Shown here in pieces: positions 11,561 to 22,911 of a stretch of DNA of 64,000 nt. The notes beneath the pieces are model-generated. The model was not told the DNA's origin, ran no database searches, and worked only from the letters and a program-made list of their open reading frames with translations. Each line of letters begins with the position of its first letter. Position 1 is the first letter of the stretch. The position numbers and the translations under genes are program-made. This DNA is from Lasioglossum baleicum (lineage: Eukaryota > Arthropoda > Insecta > Hymenoptera > Halictidae): contig NC_134933.1 in assembly GCF_051020765.1 (NCBI RefSeq), positions 7,413,461 through 7,477,460 of the forward strand. The letters run 5' to 3'.

Positions 11561-12582
11561 CATTAATGTATTATGAACACGGATTAGAGGTGCATTCAGA
11601 AACTATTTTCGCACTACATCGATCAAGTTAAAACTATTAATTAATCCGTACTGGAATCTCTAAATGCAGCAATCATTCTTGCAGCACTTCTCCACTATTT
11701 TTACTGTATCGACCACGTCGAAAGAATTCATTAATATACACTGTGATATGTCCAAACGAAATCCTCTTCACAGAGCACATTGTTTTCAGTGTGTCGAAGT
11801 AAATTACAAGGGATTTCTATCAACTTATGCGAAGTTGAAATCGTGCGAAGCCGGCCATATACATATAATTTTGGCCTCGGTGTTAGCTTGGAAACGGCAG
11901 TACCGTTTGGCAAAGTCAACAGCGCACGAATACCGTTCACCCTCGCCGTGTACGTGTGTGTCCGTGTGTTGGTACTCACAATGAGTTTCCGTGAGCATTA
12001 GCATTCACTATGGCCAAACGGAAATTGACTAAAAATTCTGATCTCTGAACAAACCTCACGTATTCTGTGCTTTCGGGTATATTGTTGGAGATCGATAGAC
12101 AGTGTCGGATGCTTATGAATGAACTGCATTCAGTTGCGCTGTGTATGTGACCGGACTCGCGAGTTTCTATTTTATACCTAGCCACTTCTATATTTGACTG
12201 AGCCCCGACGTTCTGTGTTTTCCGCGCAGGGTGTTCCGAGCAGTTTTGAAAACTTTATGGCCGGCACACGCGAGAACAAAGAAGTGGCTCGGTTCTGAGA
12301 GTTGTTCCTGCAGTTATCAAACTTACTTTCTATTTAGAAATTTATTGGTTCGCTCGAGCGGCGAACTCGGCATTGTCCTTCGGAGCGCCGAGTCTCGCAG
12401 AAGTTGCGGGATATTATAAAGCTGCGGATGTTTATACAATTTCATATTTTCATGCACAGATTTATGGAATCGGGAACCGTCGAGAAATTTGTTATGCCCG
12501 TGCGCCGCAATGTTCGCTTTTCTCCTGGACGAGTCCAACTTCTTCCGTGAATCTGCTTCGTCTGCCGAAAAACTGTCGCATT
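11561..12582. other. Unique sequence, no supported gene
   Basis: Overlapping frames on both strands (11664-11984, 11731-11979, 12323-12538 and others) cancel each other out as evidence. None resembles a known protein. No repeat was matched elsewhere in the window. Confidence 0.4.
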
Positions 12583-12741
12583 TTAACGAGTCAGACTCGT
12601 GACGAAATAAAATTTGATTAGTTTATAATAAATATTTAAGCATTTAAATAAATGTAGCCATTTTCTCTTCCACGACATTGTTGGGGATCAAGACGTTTTA
12701 ATCACCGTGACTGTAAAGAAAACGTCACGGCGAGAGGTTAA
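12583..12741 (+). mobile_element. PB-2 (TTAA-type) MITE copy
   Basis: Runs from TTAACGAGTCAGACTCGTGA to GGCGAGAGGTTAA. The interior matches the copies near 19328-19540 and 43153-43379 (AAGCATTTAAATAAATGTAG, then AAGACGTTTTAATCACYG). The TTAA at each end is the piggyBac-type target. Short and non-coding. Confidence 0.65.
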
Positions 12742-12748
12742 CAAAGGC

Positions 12749-12804
12749 GAACATTTTCGCAAAAGAAAAGTTACTTCAGATTACCTCAGGGATCACCCCC
12801 GTAC
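12749..12804 (+). mobile_element. Mariner-like terminal fragment
   Basis: The stretch ACATTTTCGCAAAAGAAAAG and the following GTTACTTCAGATTACCTC match the fragments at 41995, 59341 and 62955, which lead to a CACCCCGTATA-type end at 63045. Only this piece remains. Confidence 0.45.
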
Positions 12805-13787
12805 ATAGTAGTATTCATGGTTGGCATTTTGTTGGGCTTTGGTTGCAATATTGGTTGGCCACTAGACCGGATCGAAAAACATATTTCTAATGATAGGATA
12901 AAAATTTACATTTTATTGTTTGGAAATGGAATTGTCCGTAGCTAAAAGTAATGTTTTGCTTTCGGTTCGCGTGTTCAATAAAGACAGCTCTTTCCAATTA
13001 GGAAAATGAATAGCTGATCGAATGTCTGCGCGGTTTTTGAGGATCGAGGGATATATCAATCAAGAACAAACAGGCTGAAAATATCTCGACGAGCAGCCCT
13101 ATAGTTTCTTCAACAGAAAGGACTGCATAGAACCGTTGAAATACCTTTCGCGAAATTGAAATCGATGACGGTCCGCCTCCATTATAATGGTTAGGACGAA
13201 TAAGGCGGGATTTCCATGTAAGTGAAAAATGTGTCCACGATCGCGACGACGTCGAAGGAACTTTTTAATAAAAACGCGCGAGAGAGAGAGCAGGGCGGAG
13301 GAGTCTAGCTTGGCATTTTGACGGGTCGATGAGAAAAAACGTCCAACAGCAGCTACAACAACAACAACAACAAGATAAAACGGCTTGTTGGAAAGTACGG
13401 ATAGGGAGTTTTTGCAGCAAGTGAACTTTAAACATATTATTAGGTGATCGTCGAACATCCCGCTGGATAGTTATGCAAATAACAATGAAGAGGATCTCGT
13501 TCCGGCGCCGACGCTTGTGCGTGCGCGCATGCGCGTGCCTGCTATAATTAATGATTTTTTTTAATATCTCGCTGGGGGATTCTAACTTTCTTCTCGTATG
13601 CTCGCTTTTTTCAACTACTGGAAAGCCGAACGAACCGAGAGTTTTTACGTGCGGACTCGAATTCGACGTTCTCGTGAAAACATAGGATCCAACATTGTAA
13701 TTTTGAATCATTAATCGAGCACAGACAGATGATAAATTAGACATTACCTAACCCTTTGTTTCGTAATTCCGTTTATGAAGTCATTAT
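12805..13787. other. Unique sequence with short simple repeats
   Basis: Holds a (GA)n run at about 13279-13290, a (CAA)n run at about 13357-13372 and a 23-bp alternating purine-pyrimidine tract at 13516-13538. The minus-strand frame 13265-13744 owes its cysteine run to the CAA repeat and is not a gene. Confidence 0.45.
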
Positions 13788-13927
13788 TTGACTAAATCGC
13801 AATGAACTGGAGTGAAATAAAAATTAATTTTCTTTCTTAATATGTGTAATAGGACGGGAATAATGTTTGTACTGTTTTAAATTACACCAACTCGTTTCAG
13901 CCATAAATGCATAAAATCCGCAGTCTA
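13788..13927 (+). mobile_element. hAT-A MITE with 8-bp TSD, left end eroded
   Basis: Ends GCATAAAATCCGCAGTCTA. A perfect 8-bp duplication GTCATTAT flanks it (13780-13787 and 13928-13935). The left terminus has lost the TAGACNGCGGAT core, reading TTGACTAAATCGC, but the following AACTGGAGTG block matches other copies. An internal deletion after insertion explains this. Confidence 0.8.
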
Positions 13928-13935
13928 GTCATTAT

Positions 13936-14950
13936 ACACATACGTCGCTAAATTAATAACAAATGACAACGTTTTCGAAGGAAAGTTGAAAGTCCATATT
14001 ACTTGTGGAACGATTTAATAATTCTCTTCAACCTACGGTGGATAAAAAATTGTTGCTTCGTGCAGCTTTTTCATGATTATTTGATTTGAACATGTCGCGT
14101 GTAAATATCTATGTACATTTTTTAGTATTTTTACAACTTTTATGGCACTTTCATGCAATACATGGAATCCAAAAAAAATATTCTAGTGACTATCACTCAT
14201 AGCTGGGGGATGAAAATAACACCTGAAATTGAGGTTGTAAATTACATTTAGTGATTTATTTGACTTTACATACGCTGCAGAGAAAAAGTGCAAATGCACG
14301 ACGTGCATGTTCCTAATGCTTAATCCGTCTATCGAAATAGATTTTTAAAAAAGTAATGCGTTGAATAAATACGTTTTTACTAATTGTTTATCTTCTACAA
14401 AACTTTTTATGCATTCCACACGAAAGGATAAAATACATTTAATGTGTTAGAAAAATAAGAACAAATGTTAATGCTGCATATAAGTATGTTGTTATTGACA
14501 ATCGTACTCGAAGATTGAACAGCGAAGATTTTAACTTGAAAGACAAAAGACAAAGAGGTACACTGATAAACATTAATGTCGACAAGGTCAGCAGAAGCCG
14601 CGATATACATCAAGAAAGGTTGTCAATGTTCCAAATAAATCAGCACCATTACATTAAAACGTATCTTCCCCTGTGACAGCGCAGCACCACATGTACCATT
14701 AACGTCGTGACAAAATATATTGCAATTTGGCTGGGATATTTTACCTTACCAACCATATTCGTTAGACTTCAGTATTATGTACCAGGCTCCAACTTTCTTT
14801 CCCACGGAAAATCAAGATTGACGAATCTGACCAATTTTTCAAACGAGTTTCCTCGAAATAAAATGATCCAAAAGTAATTTCATAGTATATTTTCGAATCA
14901 CTTCCTTTTGTAAAATCATCCTCTTGGAACCACACCTAGCTGGTGCATGA
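13936..14950. other. AT-rich intergenic DNA
   Basis: No gene, RNA or matched repeat. The short minus-strand frame at 14407-14613 resembles nothing I know. Confidence 0.45.
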
Positions 14951-15035
14951 TTTATAACTAGACAGCGGGTCTTTGTGCAAAACAGACATTTTTTACCCGA
15001 TTTGCAACAAACTGGAGTCAAATTGTAAGTGGAGT

Positions 15036-15675
15036 CAATAGTATTATAAAAATAACAAGATTAAATTGATCAATATTTGTGCGATTTTGACTAAAATCAA
15101 CAAAGTTGGTGTCCCACTTAACACTTTTCATGATTTTTCAAGTACTTGCGATAATCTGACAAAAAAATATTTTAAACAAAAGTTGATCAGTTTCGATTGC
15201 CATTGCAATAAAAAAAACTTCGAAATTTTTTTTTAGTATTGTCAAGGCCACCTTCATTTTTTAAAATGGCACTTGGTATTTTTGACTTGACAGTATTATA
15301 GCCCGTATCGAGACGAATTCAACGACCTAGTATACCATGACCTTCGGATGACCTTGAAGTACCATTTAAAAAAATGACGGTGGCCATGGCAATAATTAAA
15401 AAGAAAATTTTCGAACTTTTTTTTATTGCAATGTATAGGCAATCGAAAACTGATCGACTTTTGTTTAAAATATTTTTTTTTCAGATGATCGCAAGCATTT
15501 ATAAATGCAATTACAATTGAAAAATTGTGAAAAGTGTTACTTGGGACACCCTGTATACTGGAGTCAAGAAATATATTCAATAAATTTCCATGAAAACACT
15601 TTTACAATTTCAATGATTGTCAAATAAAAAATCTAAAATGGATCATTTGGCCCTTCGTGGTAGGTTTAGTGTTAA
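15036..15675 (+). mobile_element. PB-1 (TTAA-type) MITE inside hAT-A
   Basis: Ends GGTAGGTTTAGTGTTAA. Its sequence either side of the inner fold-back aligns with the uninterrupted copy at 57063-57270 (AATAACAAGATTAAATTGAT on the left; TATATTCAATAAATT on the right). The left TTAA terminus is lost, so the start is approximate. Confidence 0.75.
15108..15553. mobile_element. Mariner-type fold-back inside PB-1
   Basis: A 446-bp fold-back. The left arm begins GGTGTCCCACTTAACACTTT and the right arm ends AAGTGTTACTTGGGACACC then CTG, followed by TA (15554-15555). The CAGGGTGTCCC terminus is shared with the elements at 22522 and 29735. It splits the PB-1 sequence that is contiguous at 57 kb, so it is the youngest layer. 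The minus-strand frame at 15296-15580 is a by-product. Confidence 0.8.
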
Positions 15676-15799
15676 TATGTTTGATAGGTTGAAAAAAATG
15701 TAACAGTATTTTGAAATTCTTTTAATATTTTTACCGTTTCAAGTTGCACCTACTCATTTTTGTCATACATAACTGCATATAATCCGCCGTCTATTTATA

Positions 15800-15893
15800 A
15801 CCTATTTAAATTATTAAGAGAAGATAATATACCTGCCCTTTCTTGTAACCGATACAAACAATTTTTGTTTTGCATAAAGATGCGCAGTCTAGT
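15800..15893 (-). mobile_element. hAT-A End A fragment
   Basis: TTTTGCATAAAGATGCGCAG followed by TCTAG is the complement of the family's End A. It lies immediately after the nested hAT-A element. Only this end is recognisable. Confidence 0.5.
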
Positions 15894-16629
15894 AGATAAA
15901 CCGATTACCGCAAAAATGTATGCGGCCACCGCGCCACTGGAAAATTTAGATCTCACGCGGATAAAACGATCGCGATGCGAACGATGGGCGAGGCGATATT
16001 TTTCCGCGGGGATGAGAAATGCTGGACAGTAAACAGATACGCCTATAAACAGGTCGGTTGATCCGAGCCAACGTGCCAACGAACTTTACCCTGAATCGTT
16101 TAATGATACTCCCAGGCCATTACTGGTAATCATTACAAGAGTCGAGCGTGAAATTTACAAGGTTTCATTAGGGTGGACGCGGTGCGCGTACATTGTACGG
16201 CAGTGATTCTTGCTGGTAGTCAGGTGGTGGGGGCAGGTGGAACGGGGGTGAGAATCAGAGTGGGAGGTTAGGCTTCGATTGGATAGAATGTAATTATACG
16301 GGGTGTGTTATAACCAGCGTTGAAACTAATTTAATTAGCAGTGTAAAGCTTTTAGCCCTTTCGCTGCGCCGTGTCTGAGCTGGAAACTGTTGACAATGCA
16401 TGCGTTCGCCGATTTTCCGGATTCGCATGTTCATAGTCAATAATTCGATCTCGCGACGTATTAAACGCTGTACCCAAAATCTAATTGCGTAAGTGCCTTG
16501 CACCTCACAGATGCATTGTTGTACGGAGTGGCTCGTTTCAAATTAACCGCGTCACTGTACCTTCACAGTTCTGGACAGAAACGTCAGGATCAAATATTTT
16601 CTAGGGAAGTTTTTTCATAGTTTACCTGT
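15894..16629. other. Moderately GC-rich unique DNA
   Basis: No supported gene. Overlapping frames at 15760-16032 (+) and 15795-16079 (-) both include hAT-A sequence. A G-rich stretch lies at about 16218-16260. Confidence 0.4.
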
Positions 16630-16637
16630 CTTCTAAT

Positions 16638-17230
16638 CAGAGTTGGGCAAAAATTTAATCAACGATTGACGACTAAATTTCTACTTCAATCGTTAATCGC
16701 AATTAACAATTAATCTCCTCGTTTAGTCGTTAAAATTGTGGTTAACGATTAAATACTTATTAATCGTTAAAAAAAATTGCCGTCAACGATTAAATACTTA
16801 TTAACCGTTGATTGTGATTATGAAGTTATTATTCCTGGAAAGCTACGACCATGTGTTTATTGAAACATGTTTTTGTTGAAATATATTATTATTTCTGTCG
16901 ATTCTCCATCCGCTCTCTGCTCCCTCTCTCTGTCTCTCTCTCCCTCCTTATTACAATTTATGGATAGACCGTGAGGCGATTAACTTCAACAATTGATTAA
17001 ATCATCCGATTTTTTGATGATTCCTTTTTTTAATCAACGGTTGACAATTAAATCAATCGATTGAATCAATCGCCGATTTTTCGACGATTTCTTCATTTAA
17101 TCAACGATTGACGATTAACTTCATCAATCGATTGAACCAATCGTCGATTTTTCGACGATTTCTTTTTTTAATCGTACACATTAATGAATCAATCATGATT
17201 ACAATTTTGATCGATTAATGCCCAACTCTG
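16638..17230. mobile_element. hAT MITE with 8-bp TSD and internal tandem repeats
   Basis: Termini CAGAGTTGGGC and GCCCAACTCTG form a perfect 11-bp inverted repeat. The flanks are a perfect 8-bp duplication CTTCTAAT (16630-16637 and 17231-17238). The interior is built of short repeats on the words AATCAACGATTGACGATTAA and CGATTTTTCGACGATTTC; two near-identical units of about 65 bp lie at about 17030-17165. A CT-rich run sits at about 16908-16947. No frame of note. Confidence 0.92.
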
Positions 17231-17238
17231 CTTCTAAT

Positions 17239-17806
17239 TCATTCTAATGGTACTAAATATTGGGGGTACCTCGGTACATTATTTCTCATTATTTCCAATG
17301 GAGAATTATACGAATAACTATTAATAGGATTTTTATAGAAATTTTCTTTTACATTGCCATCTTAAATGCAACTATTAGATGACGTTATTGAGGGTGACTT
17401 GTTAGTTCACAATAAAAATTGTTGTTGCTATTGAAGGTTCCATTAAAAAGCGTTTAGCCATGTACCATAGATTTTTCAAAATTATGCATTAATCATCGGT
17501 CGGTAATGTATTAAGCAATATTTATGACGCTACTTTCTATCTTTGAATTCTCCATTTCCATGAATTGTAACTAACAATTTATATACATACTGATAAGCGT
17601 TCCTGAATGATGTAATCAAGTATGTACTATCTACCCGAGCAACAAACACCGCAGGACAGTATACAAGAACGTGTACGGATTAGATAATCTTCCACAAAAT
17701 GGCTGCCGGAAATTCACCCTGTCACGTGCACAGTTCTGCTTGAAACTTTGTAACTTTCCCGTGAATATTAATTTATACCTCCAGATTTCACTTATTTATT
17801 AAATTC
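17239..17806. other. AT-rich intergenic DNA
   Basis: Nothing recognised. Confidence 0.45.
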
Positions 17807-18227
17807 TTAAGGGAGCAGACTCCTTTTTCCAGGATTACAAGGGTGCTGGATTCGCGTTCTCATTTCTCGATAATACAAAAATGGGGTTTTCAATAGTCAA
17901 AAATGCTAGATAAAAGATCGATCTAGGGCGCTATTGCCCTCAAAAGTCCTATTTTTTCGATTACGAGACGTAATTTGCATTATTCGGAAGCATACAACTG
18001 CGCATGGAACTATTTTCATAGCTATATGCTGCCGAATAATGCAAATTACGCCTCGTAAACGAAAAAATAGGACTTTTGAAGGCGATAGCACCCTAGATCG
18101 ATCTTTTATCTAGCATTTTTGACTATTGAAAGACCCCGTGTTTGTCAATATTGTCGAGAAATGAGAACGCGAATCCCGCACCCTTGCAATCCTGGAAGAG
18201 AGAGAGAGAAGGAGTCTACCACCTTAA
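17807..18227. mobile_element. TTAA-flanked fold-back MITE
   Basis: Begins TTAAGGGAGCAGACTCC and ends GGAGTCTACCACCTTAA, so TTAA is at both edges (piggyBac-type target). The arms are about 190 bp and highly similar, and meet at a short loop near 18010-18025. The right arm carries a (GA)n expansion at about 18196-18209. The minus-strand frame 17906-18091 is read through the hairpin and is not a gene. Confidence 0.85.
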
Positions 18228-19327
18228 TTTTGTCTTACTCTATCAAGAGGGGAGAGTTACCACGTTGAATACTTTTATGAAGGGCAGACTTAATAACGCC
18301 TCGTTTAGATAAAAAACAGCGAGCGGTTCGATGCGTGTAACAAGGGCATATTGTTGCGTCCTCGTCGACAAGAAAATACGACATCATGACTCGTGTCACT
18401 CCAGACGGCTCGCCGAATACCGTCGCTGGAAATCATGCTTTAACTACTTGCTCCTTCAACTTACATATGTAGGTACCTCTGTCGGTGACCTACATTCCAA
18501 GGACAATACTATCAATCCAAACTTTACATTAGTTTCACGTCAATTATATCCCCGTTGCGTGTAGAATCGACTGTTCCTGACTGACAGAAAGCTGAGTACC
18601 TTCGTTCAGTGCAGGATTAACTCTCTAACGGACCCTAGAAAATGGGACCTCATTTCTGTAAGTTGCTTTCAAAAAAATTTTTGACAACAATACTTAAAAT
18701 TTGTACCAAAAGCAATTCTTCATTTTAAGCCAAACACTTCAAATGACTTGTTAGTTTCATTCTCCGCAGGTTCATTATTTAAAAACCACCAGGATACATT
18801 GAAATTCTTAAAATATTCTGTAAATGTTTGTAAACTCTGTACATTTTCTCCATATTACAGATGACTGATGAAGCCACTAACTTTTTCAATTTAAATTTCA
18901 ATGTAAAACAAAGTTCAGATAATTAATTGCGAGGGCTATGAATTTTAATTTGTACACCTAATAATAACGGATTAATTCGCGGGATACGATCTCGGTGATT
19001 AGTAAGCGTTTAACAACTTTTATCGAAGTTATATACCGGATGGGATAATAACTTTGTCCAGCTTGAATATTTTCATTGTTCGTGATAATGAAACTGTTGT
19101 TATGGTTCGTTGAATTCGTCTTTTCAAGGACTACAATGTAGCATAACGGAAAACATACGATGCCATTGAAAAATTCAGGGTACATACCTGGATATCTGTG
19201 AAAATATAGGGCTTTAAAAATCGAATTGTGTGTTTCTAATGAACCCTCGGATACCTTGAATTTCATTTCAAATATTTTTTTTGATAAAGTCAATAAACCA
19301 TTTCGTTTAGTTATAAACCAATTTTTA
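18228..19327. other. Intergenic DNA, no supported gene
   Basis: Short frames at 18331-18564 (+) and 18958-19293 (-) resemble no family. No repeat seen. Confidence 0.4.
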
Positions 19328-19540
19328 TTGACTCACCTTGTAGATAACAGTCTACCAAATATGAAGCCTTCTTTTTCAGATGGATTAAAATTTGATTGGT
19401 TTGCAATCAATATTTAAGCATTGAAACAAATGTAGCCATACAAAAAACAACAATATTTCTCGTCTCTTCTACGACATTTTTCGGGATGAAGACGTTTTAA
19501 TCACTGCAACTGTAATGAAAACGATACGGCAAGGGGTTAA
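19328..19540 (+). mobile_element. PB-2 (TTAA-type) MITE copy
   Basis: Matches 43180-43379 almost throughout, including the GTCTACCAAATATGAA, CATTGAAACAAATGTAGCC and GATACGGCAAGGGGTTAA blocks. The right TTAA (19537-19540) is shared with the next element. The left end is not clear. Confidence 0.7.
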
Positions 19541-19752
19541 CACTAACCAAGCACTAAAATCGATTAGAATGTTTCACCTTACAAACATGACAAAACTATA
19601 TTTATTGGATTGTGTACAATTTTTATTATAGCATGTGCTGAAATCAAGAAATTTATTGAAACATTCCCCATGGAAGTACGTAGCTGTATAATTTTACTAG
19701 CTGTAAAATAAAAATCAAGAAACCGGTCATTTCACCAGCAGTTTAGTGTTAA
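19537..19752 (+). mobile_element. PB-1-like MITE, complete, with empty hAT target site
   Basis: Runs from TTAACACTAACC to CAGTTTAGTGTTAA, sharing its boundary TTAA with the elements on both sides. At 19619-19626 it carries ATTTTTAT uninterrupted; in the paralogous copy at 43376-44154 the same octamer is duplicated around a 559-bp hAT insertion. Confidence 0.8.
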
Positions 19753-19972
19753 CATTAAAACTACCGAGCACTAAAAGCGACTCAAATGTTTTAGCCGATA
19801 AAAATGACGAGGCTCTATTTATTTAGATTTCGTGCATTTTTCATTGCAACATACGCTTGGAGAAAGAAATTTGTCGAATCATTTTCCATGTAAGCAACGT
19901 CACAATTTCAATAATAATAAAATTAAAAATGTAAGATCGGTCATTTGACCGGTAATGGTAGGTTCAGTGTAA
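19749..19972 (+). mobile_element. PB-1 MITE, third in the TTAA chain
   Basis: Starts TTAACATTAAAACTACCGAG and ends GGTAGGTTCAGTGTAAA, where the terminal TTAA has mutated. It carries the family's ACCGGTAATGG block before the end. Confidence 0.7.
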
Positions 19973-20828
19973 ACCTGATGAAAGCCGTGCCCATGGCAGG
20001 GTGCACGGACGCGGATCGCGAAATTCCGTTTTCGGTCAGTGCGTTCGGAGGTCGTCGTCGGCGATATATACTTGCGAATTTAATGAAATTTATCCGAGTG
20101 ATCGCGGATAGACGCGTCGCATGTCAACGACATCGGCCCGGGAGAATAACGAAGGGCGCGGCGTAGTCTGCGTGAGCCCATTAACCGAGAATTTCATGAT
20201 ACGCTTCATTGCACTAATCCAATTTAATTAGAACGGCTGGATAATAAGCCTGTAACGACACACTTTGCTCATTAATAACGATCAGACTCCGGCCACGGTG
20301 CTCGCCGAGAGTCATCCGACGTTTTATCGTTCATCGTCTGTCTTCCTTATCGCATATATCTTCACCCGTGTGACGCGCGCTCGCCCTATCCCCGGATTAT
20401 GTAATCCGCGCGCCGCGCCGATCCTTTACTCTTTTCTGACCGGATTTTTATGTTCGTTCGAGCTCATATCCGCCCCCGGGAGTTTCACCGTTTGCGTGGA
20501 AATTCCGAACCGAGCGAGGTGATAGGTAATAAGGGGAAGATGAACGCTGCCTAGGCCAGACTGTAACGCGTGCCCGGCCTCGGGACCGACCGTTTCCGAC
20601 GGGATTTCTATTCTTAAGTAGCCATTGTTATGTATAAAATCAACCACCTGTAAAACCGCCGACGAGGGTGTTCCCTGACAGTTCAGCCTGCAACCAATAC
20701 GATTCTCCTTTTTATACGCGGCCGTATAAATTAATATATCTCAACCGCTGCTGCTGAAAATGTTCGGACACGGAATCAATTATTCTACCTTCCGATGTCG
20801 ATGCGTTTTGAGTCCAGGCATCGATATA
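19973..20828. other. GC-rich block (about 19980-20600)
   Basis: CpG-rich, unique in the window. Frames on both strands (19945-20166, 20265-20522, 20426-20647) overlap and look like chance. No gene supported. Confidence 0.35.
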
Positions 20829-21024
20829 CAGTGAACCACAGTAATATTTACACGCTTTTAAAAGAACGATGCCAACAAAAACATCCTTTAAACAGGAGCC
20901 AAGTATATGAAGTTCGTTACATGAAAATTGATTCGATAGATTTTTTTTTATTGGGACACATATTAACTTAACATTACAAAAGTCAGCTAATTTTTCTCTC
21001 ACTTTAGTTCCTGTACAGTAAACC
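20829..21024 (+). repeat. Mosaic repeat with PB-1 fragment
   Basis: Begins TGAACCACAGTAATATTT, repeated at 23622 in the same direction. A PB-1 interior scrap follows (about 20908-20965, cf. 21097-21155). Then comes a block ending CAGTAAACC that recurs inverted at about 23811-23876. The last block is ordinary host sequence flanking two PB-1 insertions. Confidence 0.55.
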
Positions 21025-21250
21025 TTAACACTAAACCTACCACTGCCGGTTAAATGACCGGTTTCATAAATATTTTTCATTTCACAATTATATTGAAACT
21101 ATGAAGTTGGTTACATGAAAATTGATTCGCTAGATTTTTTTACTGGGGCACATATTCTAATAAAAATTGCACGGGATCTAAATAAATAGAGCCTTGTAAT
21201 TTTTGTAAAGGTAAGACATTTTAGTCGCTTTTCGGTAGGTTTAGTGTTAA
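21025..21250. mobile_element. PB-1 MITE, complete
   Basis: The best complete copy: TTAACACTAAACCTACC at the left, GGTAGGTTTAGTGTTAA at the right, 226 bp, TTAA at each edge. The perfect 17-bp termini and the TTAA target fit piggyBac-like elements, although the family does not start with CCC. Confidence 0.85.
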
Positions 21251-21934
21251 AAATCAATATTTGCACAGACCCTGTGTACAGGGTGTGCCCAGGGGTGGTA
21301 CAACCGGGCAGGGGATAATGTACATACAAACAAGTCGAAAGGAAGCAGTAACATTTTTTCGTTTGACGTTTGATTTTCGAGAAAATCGTGTTTAGAGATC
21401 CGTTAGGTTCGTGTGCTGTAGTATACCCAGTAAGTAGAATTGGTTGGCCATGGTCAGACGCGCCAGACCATTCCTATTGAAATGAGTGAATTGATGATTT
21501 CAGGTATTTATTTTAAACCACTTGCCACGGTTAATTGAATTTCTATGTTTAAAATTCGAAATATTAACCTACAGTGTAAACATTAAGATTTAAAACAAGT
21601 CTCCTTAAACAGAGAATTTTGTGTACCGTTCAAATGTTTGTCGAGCCCTCGTCGTTTAGGTCAATTTAACCTTTCTTACGATAGCATTAAAGAATAATCT
21701 AATATTTATATCGTCGGGAAGTAAGCATACGCTCAAATTATATGCATTATATATCGGATAGCGGAAGCACTTCGTTGCAAGTTTAAATTTATAATGAACC
21801 AACCCATGAATTCTTAACTCTCTGCTTACCGTCCGTCGTTTTCTATAGACGACGGAATATAAAAACATGCAAGAGGAAGAAAAAGCAACGAAATATACAA
21901 CATTCCCCGTGATTTTGTCGATACGTATGTTTTA
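21251..21934. other. Intergenic DNA with a mariner-like end
   Basis: Two CAGGGT-type ends face each other around 21263-21290 (ACCCTGTGTACAGGGTGTG), forming a short palindrome. The matching far ends were not found. Otherwise nothing seen. Confidence 0.4.
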
Positions 21935-22065
21935 TTACGAATTTTTATACAAAATAATAATTTTTTTCAGTTGCGGGTAATTTAACAGTATTTTGAGACT
22001 CTCTTAATCTTTTTACTGTTTCGTGTTCCACCCATTCTTGCCACGGATGCATAAAACCTACAATA
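21935..22065 (+). mobile_element. hAT-A MITE, degenerate
   Basis: Starts about TACGAATTTTTATACAAAATA. It continues with the family's TTTAACAGTATTTTGAGACT block and ends near GGATGCATAAAACCTACA. Both termini are mutated. Confidence 0.5.
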
Positions 22066-22521
22066 ATCAAATGAAATTTCGTTAAATGAAAGCTGTTAGT
22101 GAAAGCTAATAAATCATTGATGAAAATATTATTAAGTGTTGAATATCCGTTTCGAACCGATTGTCAGCCTTGATGGATAAATGAGAATTAATAGCGAGAC
22201 ACACGCAATTAATATTGTACACTTCTGTTATACTGTGTACATACATCGATCAATACTCGCGTTCACAATGGTTTTCATAGCAACTTATAAATTTTGAATC
22301 ACACACAAATTATTATTAGCATAGTTCATTGAGCAGAAGCACTATCTTTGATCCACACTAGAAGCGTAAAGGTTCTGTGAACTTTTTATCGGGCTTTGAG
22401 ATGCTAAGTCCCCAGAGTGTGCAGCGAAACGAACAATCTTCCTTAGGCCGTGCACTCGCGAGGATTGAACAGATTTAAACGTTGAATCTGCAAGTGTACA
22501 ATAAAACAACCTGCCGTTGTA
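22066..22521. other. AT-rich intergenic DNA
   Basis: Nothing recognised. Confidence 0.4.
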
Positions 22522-22909
22522 CAGGGTGGTCCGCTTGAAGACGGCTGCTTAAATATCCCCTTCAATTATTAAACAAAAAAATATTAATATTACAAAAATA
22601 TTGTCTCGTAATATTAATTCATTCTTTTCATTTATTAAGAAACTAGAGAATTACAATCAATCAAGTTTTATTTAAGCACATTAAATAAATTGTTAAAACT
22701 AGGACATATTTGTATTTGCAACCGAACGATTTCTCCTGATAATATAAAAACCATTTTTAATGTTTTCTTTTACAATTATTGTGTGCGAGACCTTCGAAAT
22801 GTTTTTATGCGGAAATTTTTTTATTTTCATTGAAGCACATGTGATAAAATATAATATTGTTACGATTGAAGCAGATATTCGGATAGCTGGTTTTAAGTGG
22901 GCCACCCTG
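22522..22909. mobile_element. Mariner-type MITE with TA target
   Basis: Left terminus CAGGGTGGTCCGCTTGAAGA and right terminus TTTTAAGTGGGCCACCCTG pair as an inverted repeat of about 36 bp with several mismatches. TA flanks both sides (22520-22521 and 22910-22911). 388 bp, no transposase. The minus-strand frame at 22699-22905 begins inside the terminus and is not a gene. Confidence 0.8.
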
Positions 22910-22911
22910 TA

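Larger units (their letters stand above)
14959..15793 (+). mobile_element. hAT-A MITE with 8-bp TSD, host of two nested elements
   Basis: Starts TAGACAGCGGGTCTTTGTGC and ends ATAATCCGCCGTCTA. It is flanked by a perfect TTTATAAC duplication (14951-14958 and 15794-15801). Removing the nested PB-1 element leaves a MITE of roughly normal size. Its inner flanks carry the family's AACTGGAGTC and ATGTAACAGTATTTTGAAAT blocks. Confidence 0.88.

Noticed and set aside
13516..13538. Z-DNA-prone alternating purine-pyrimidine tract
   Set aside because: Only 23 bp; likely chance in a GC-rich stretch and no supporting context.
13265..13744. 159-codon minus-strand frame with a cysteine run
   Set aside because: The cysteine run is a (CAA)n microsatellite read in reverse; the rest is unremarkable.
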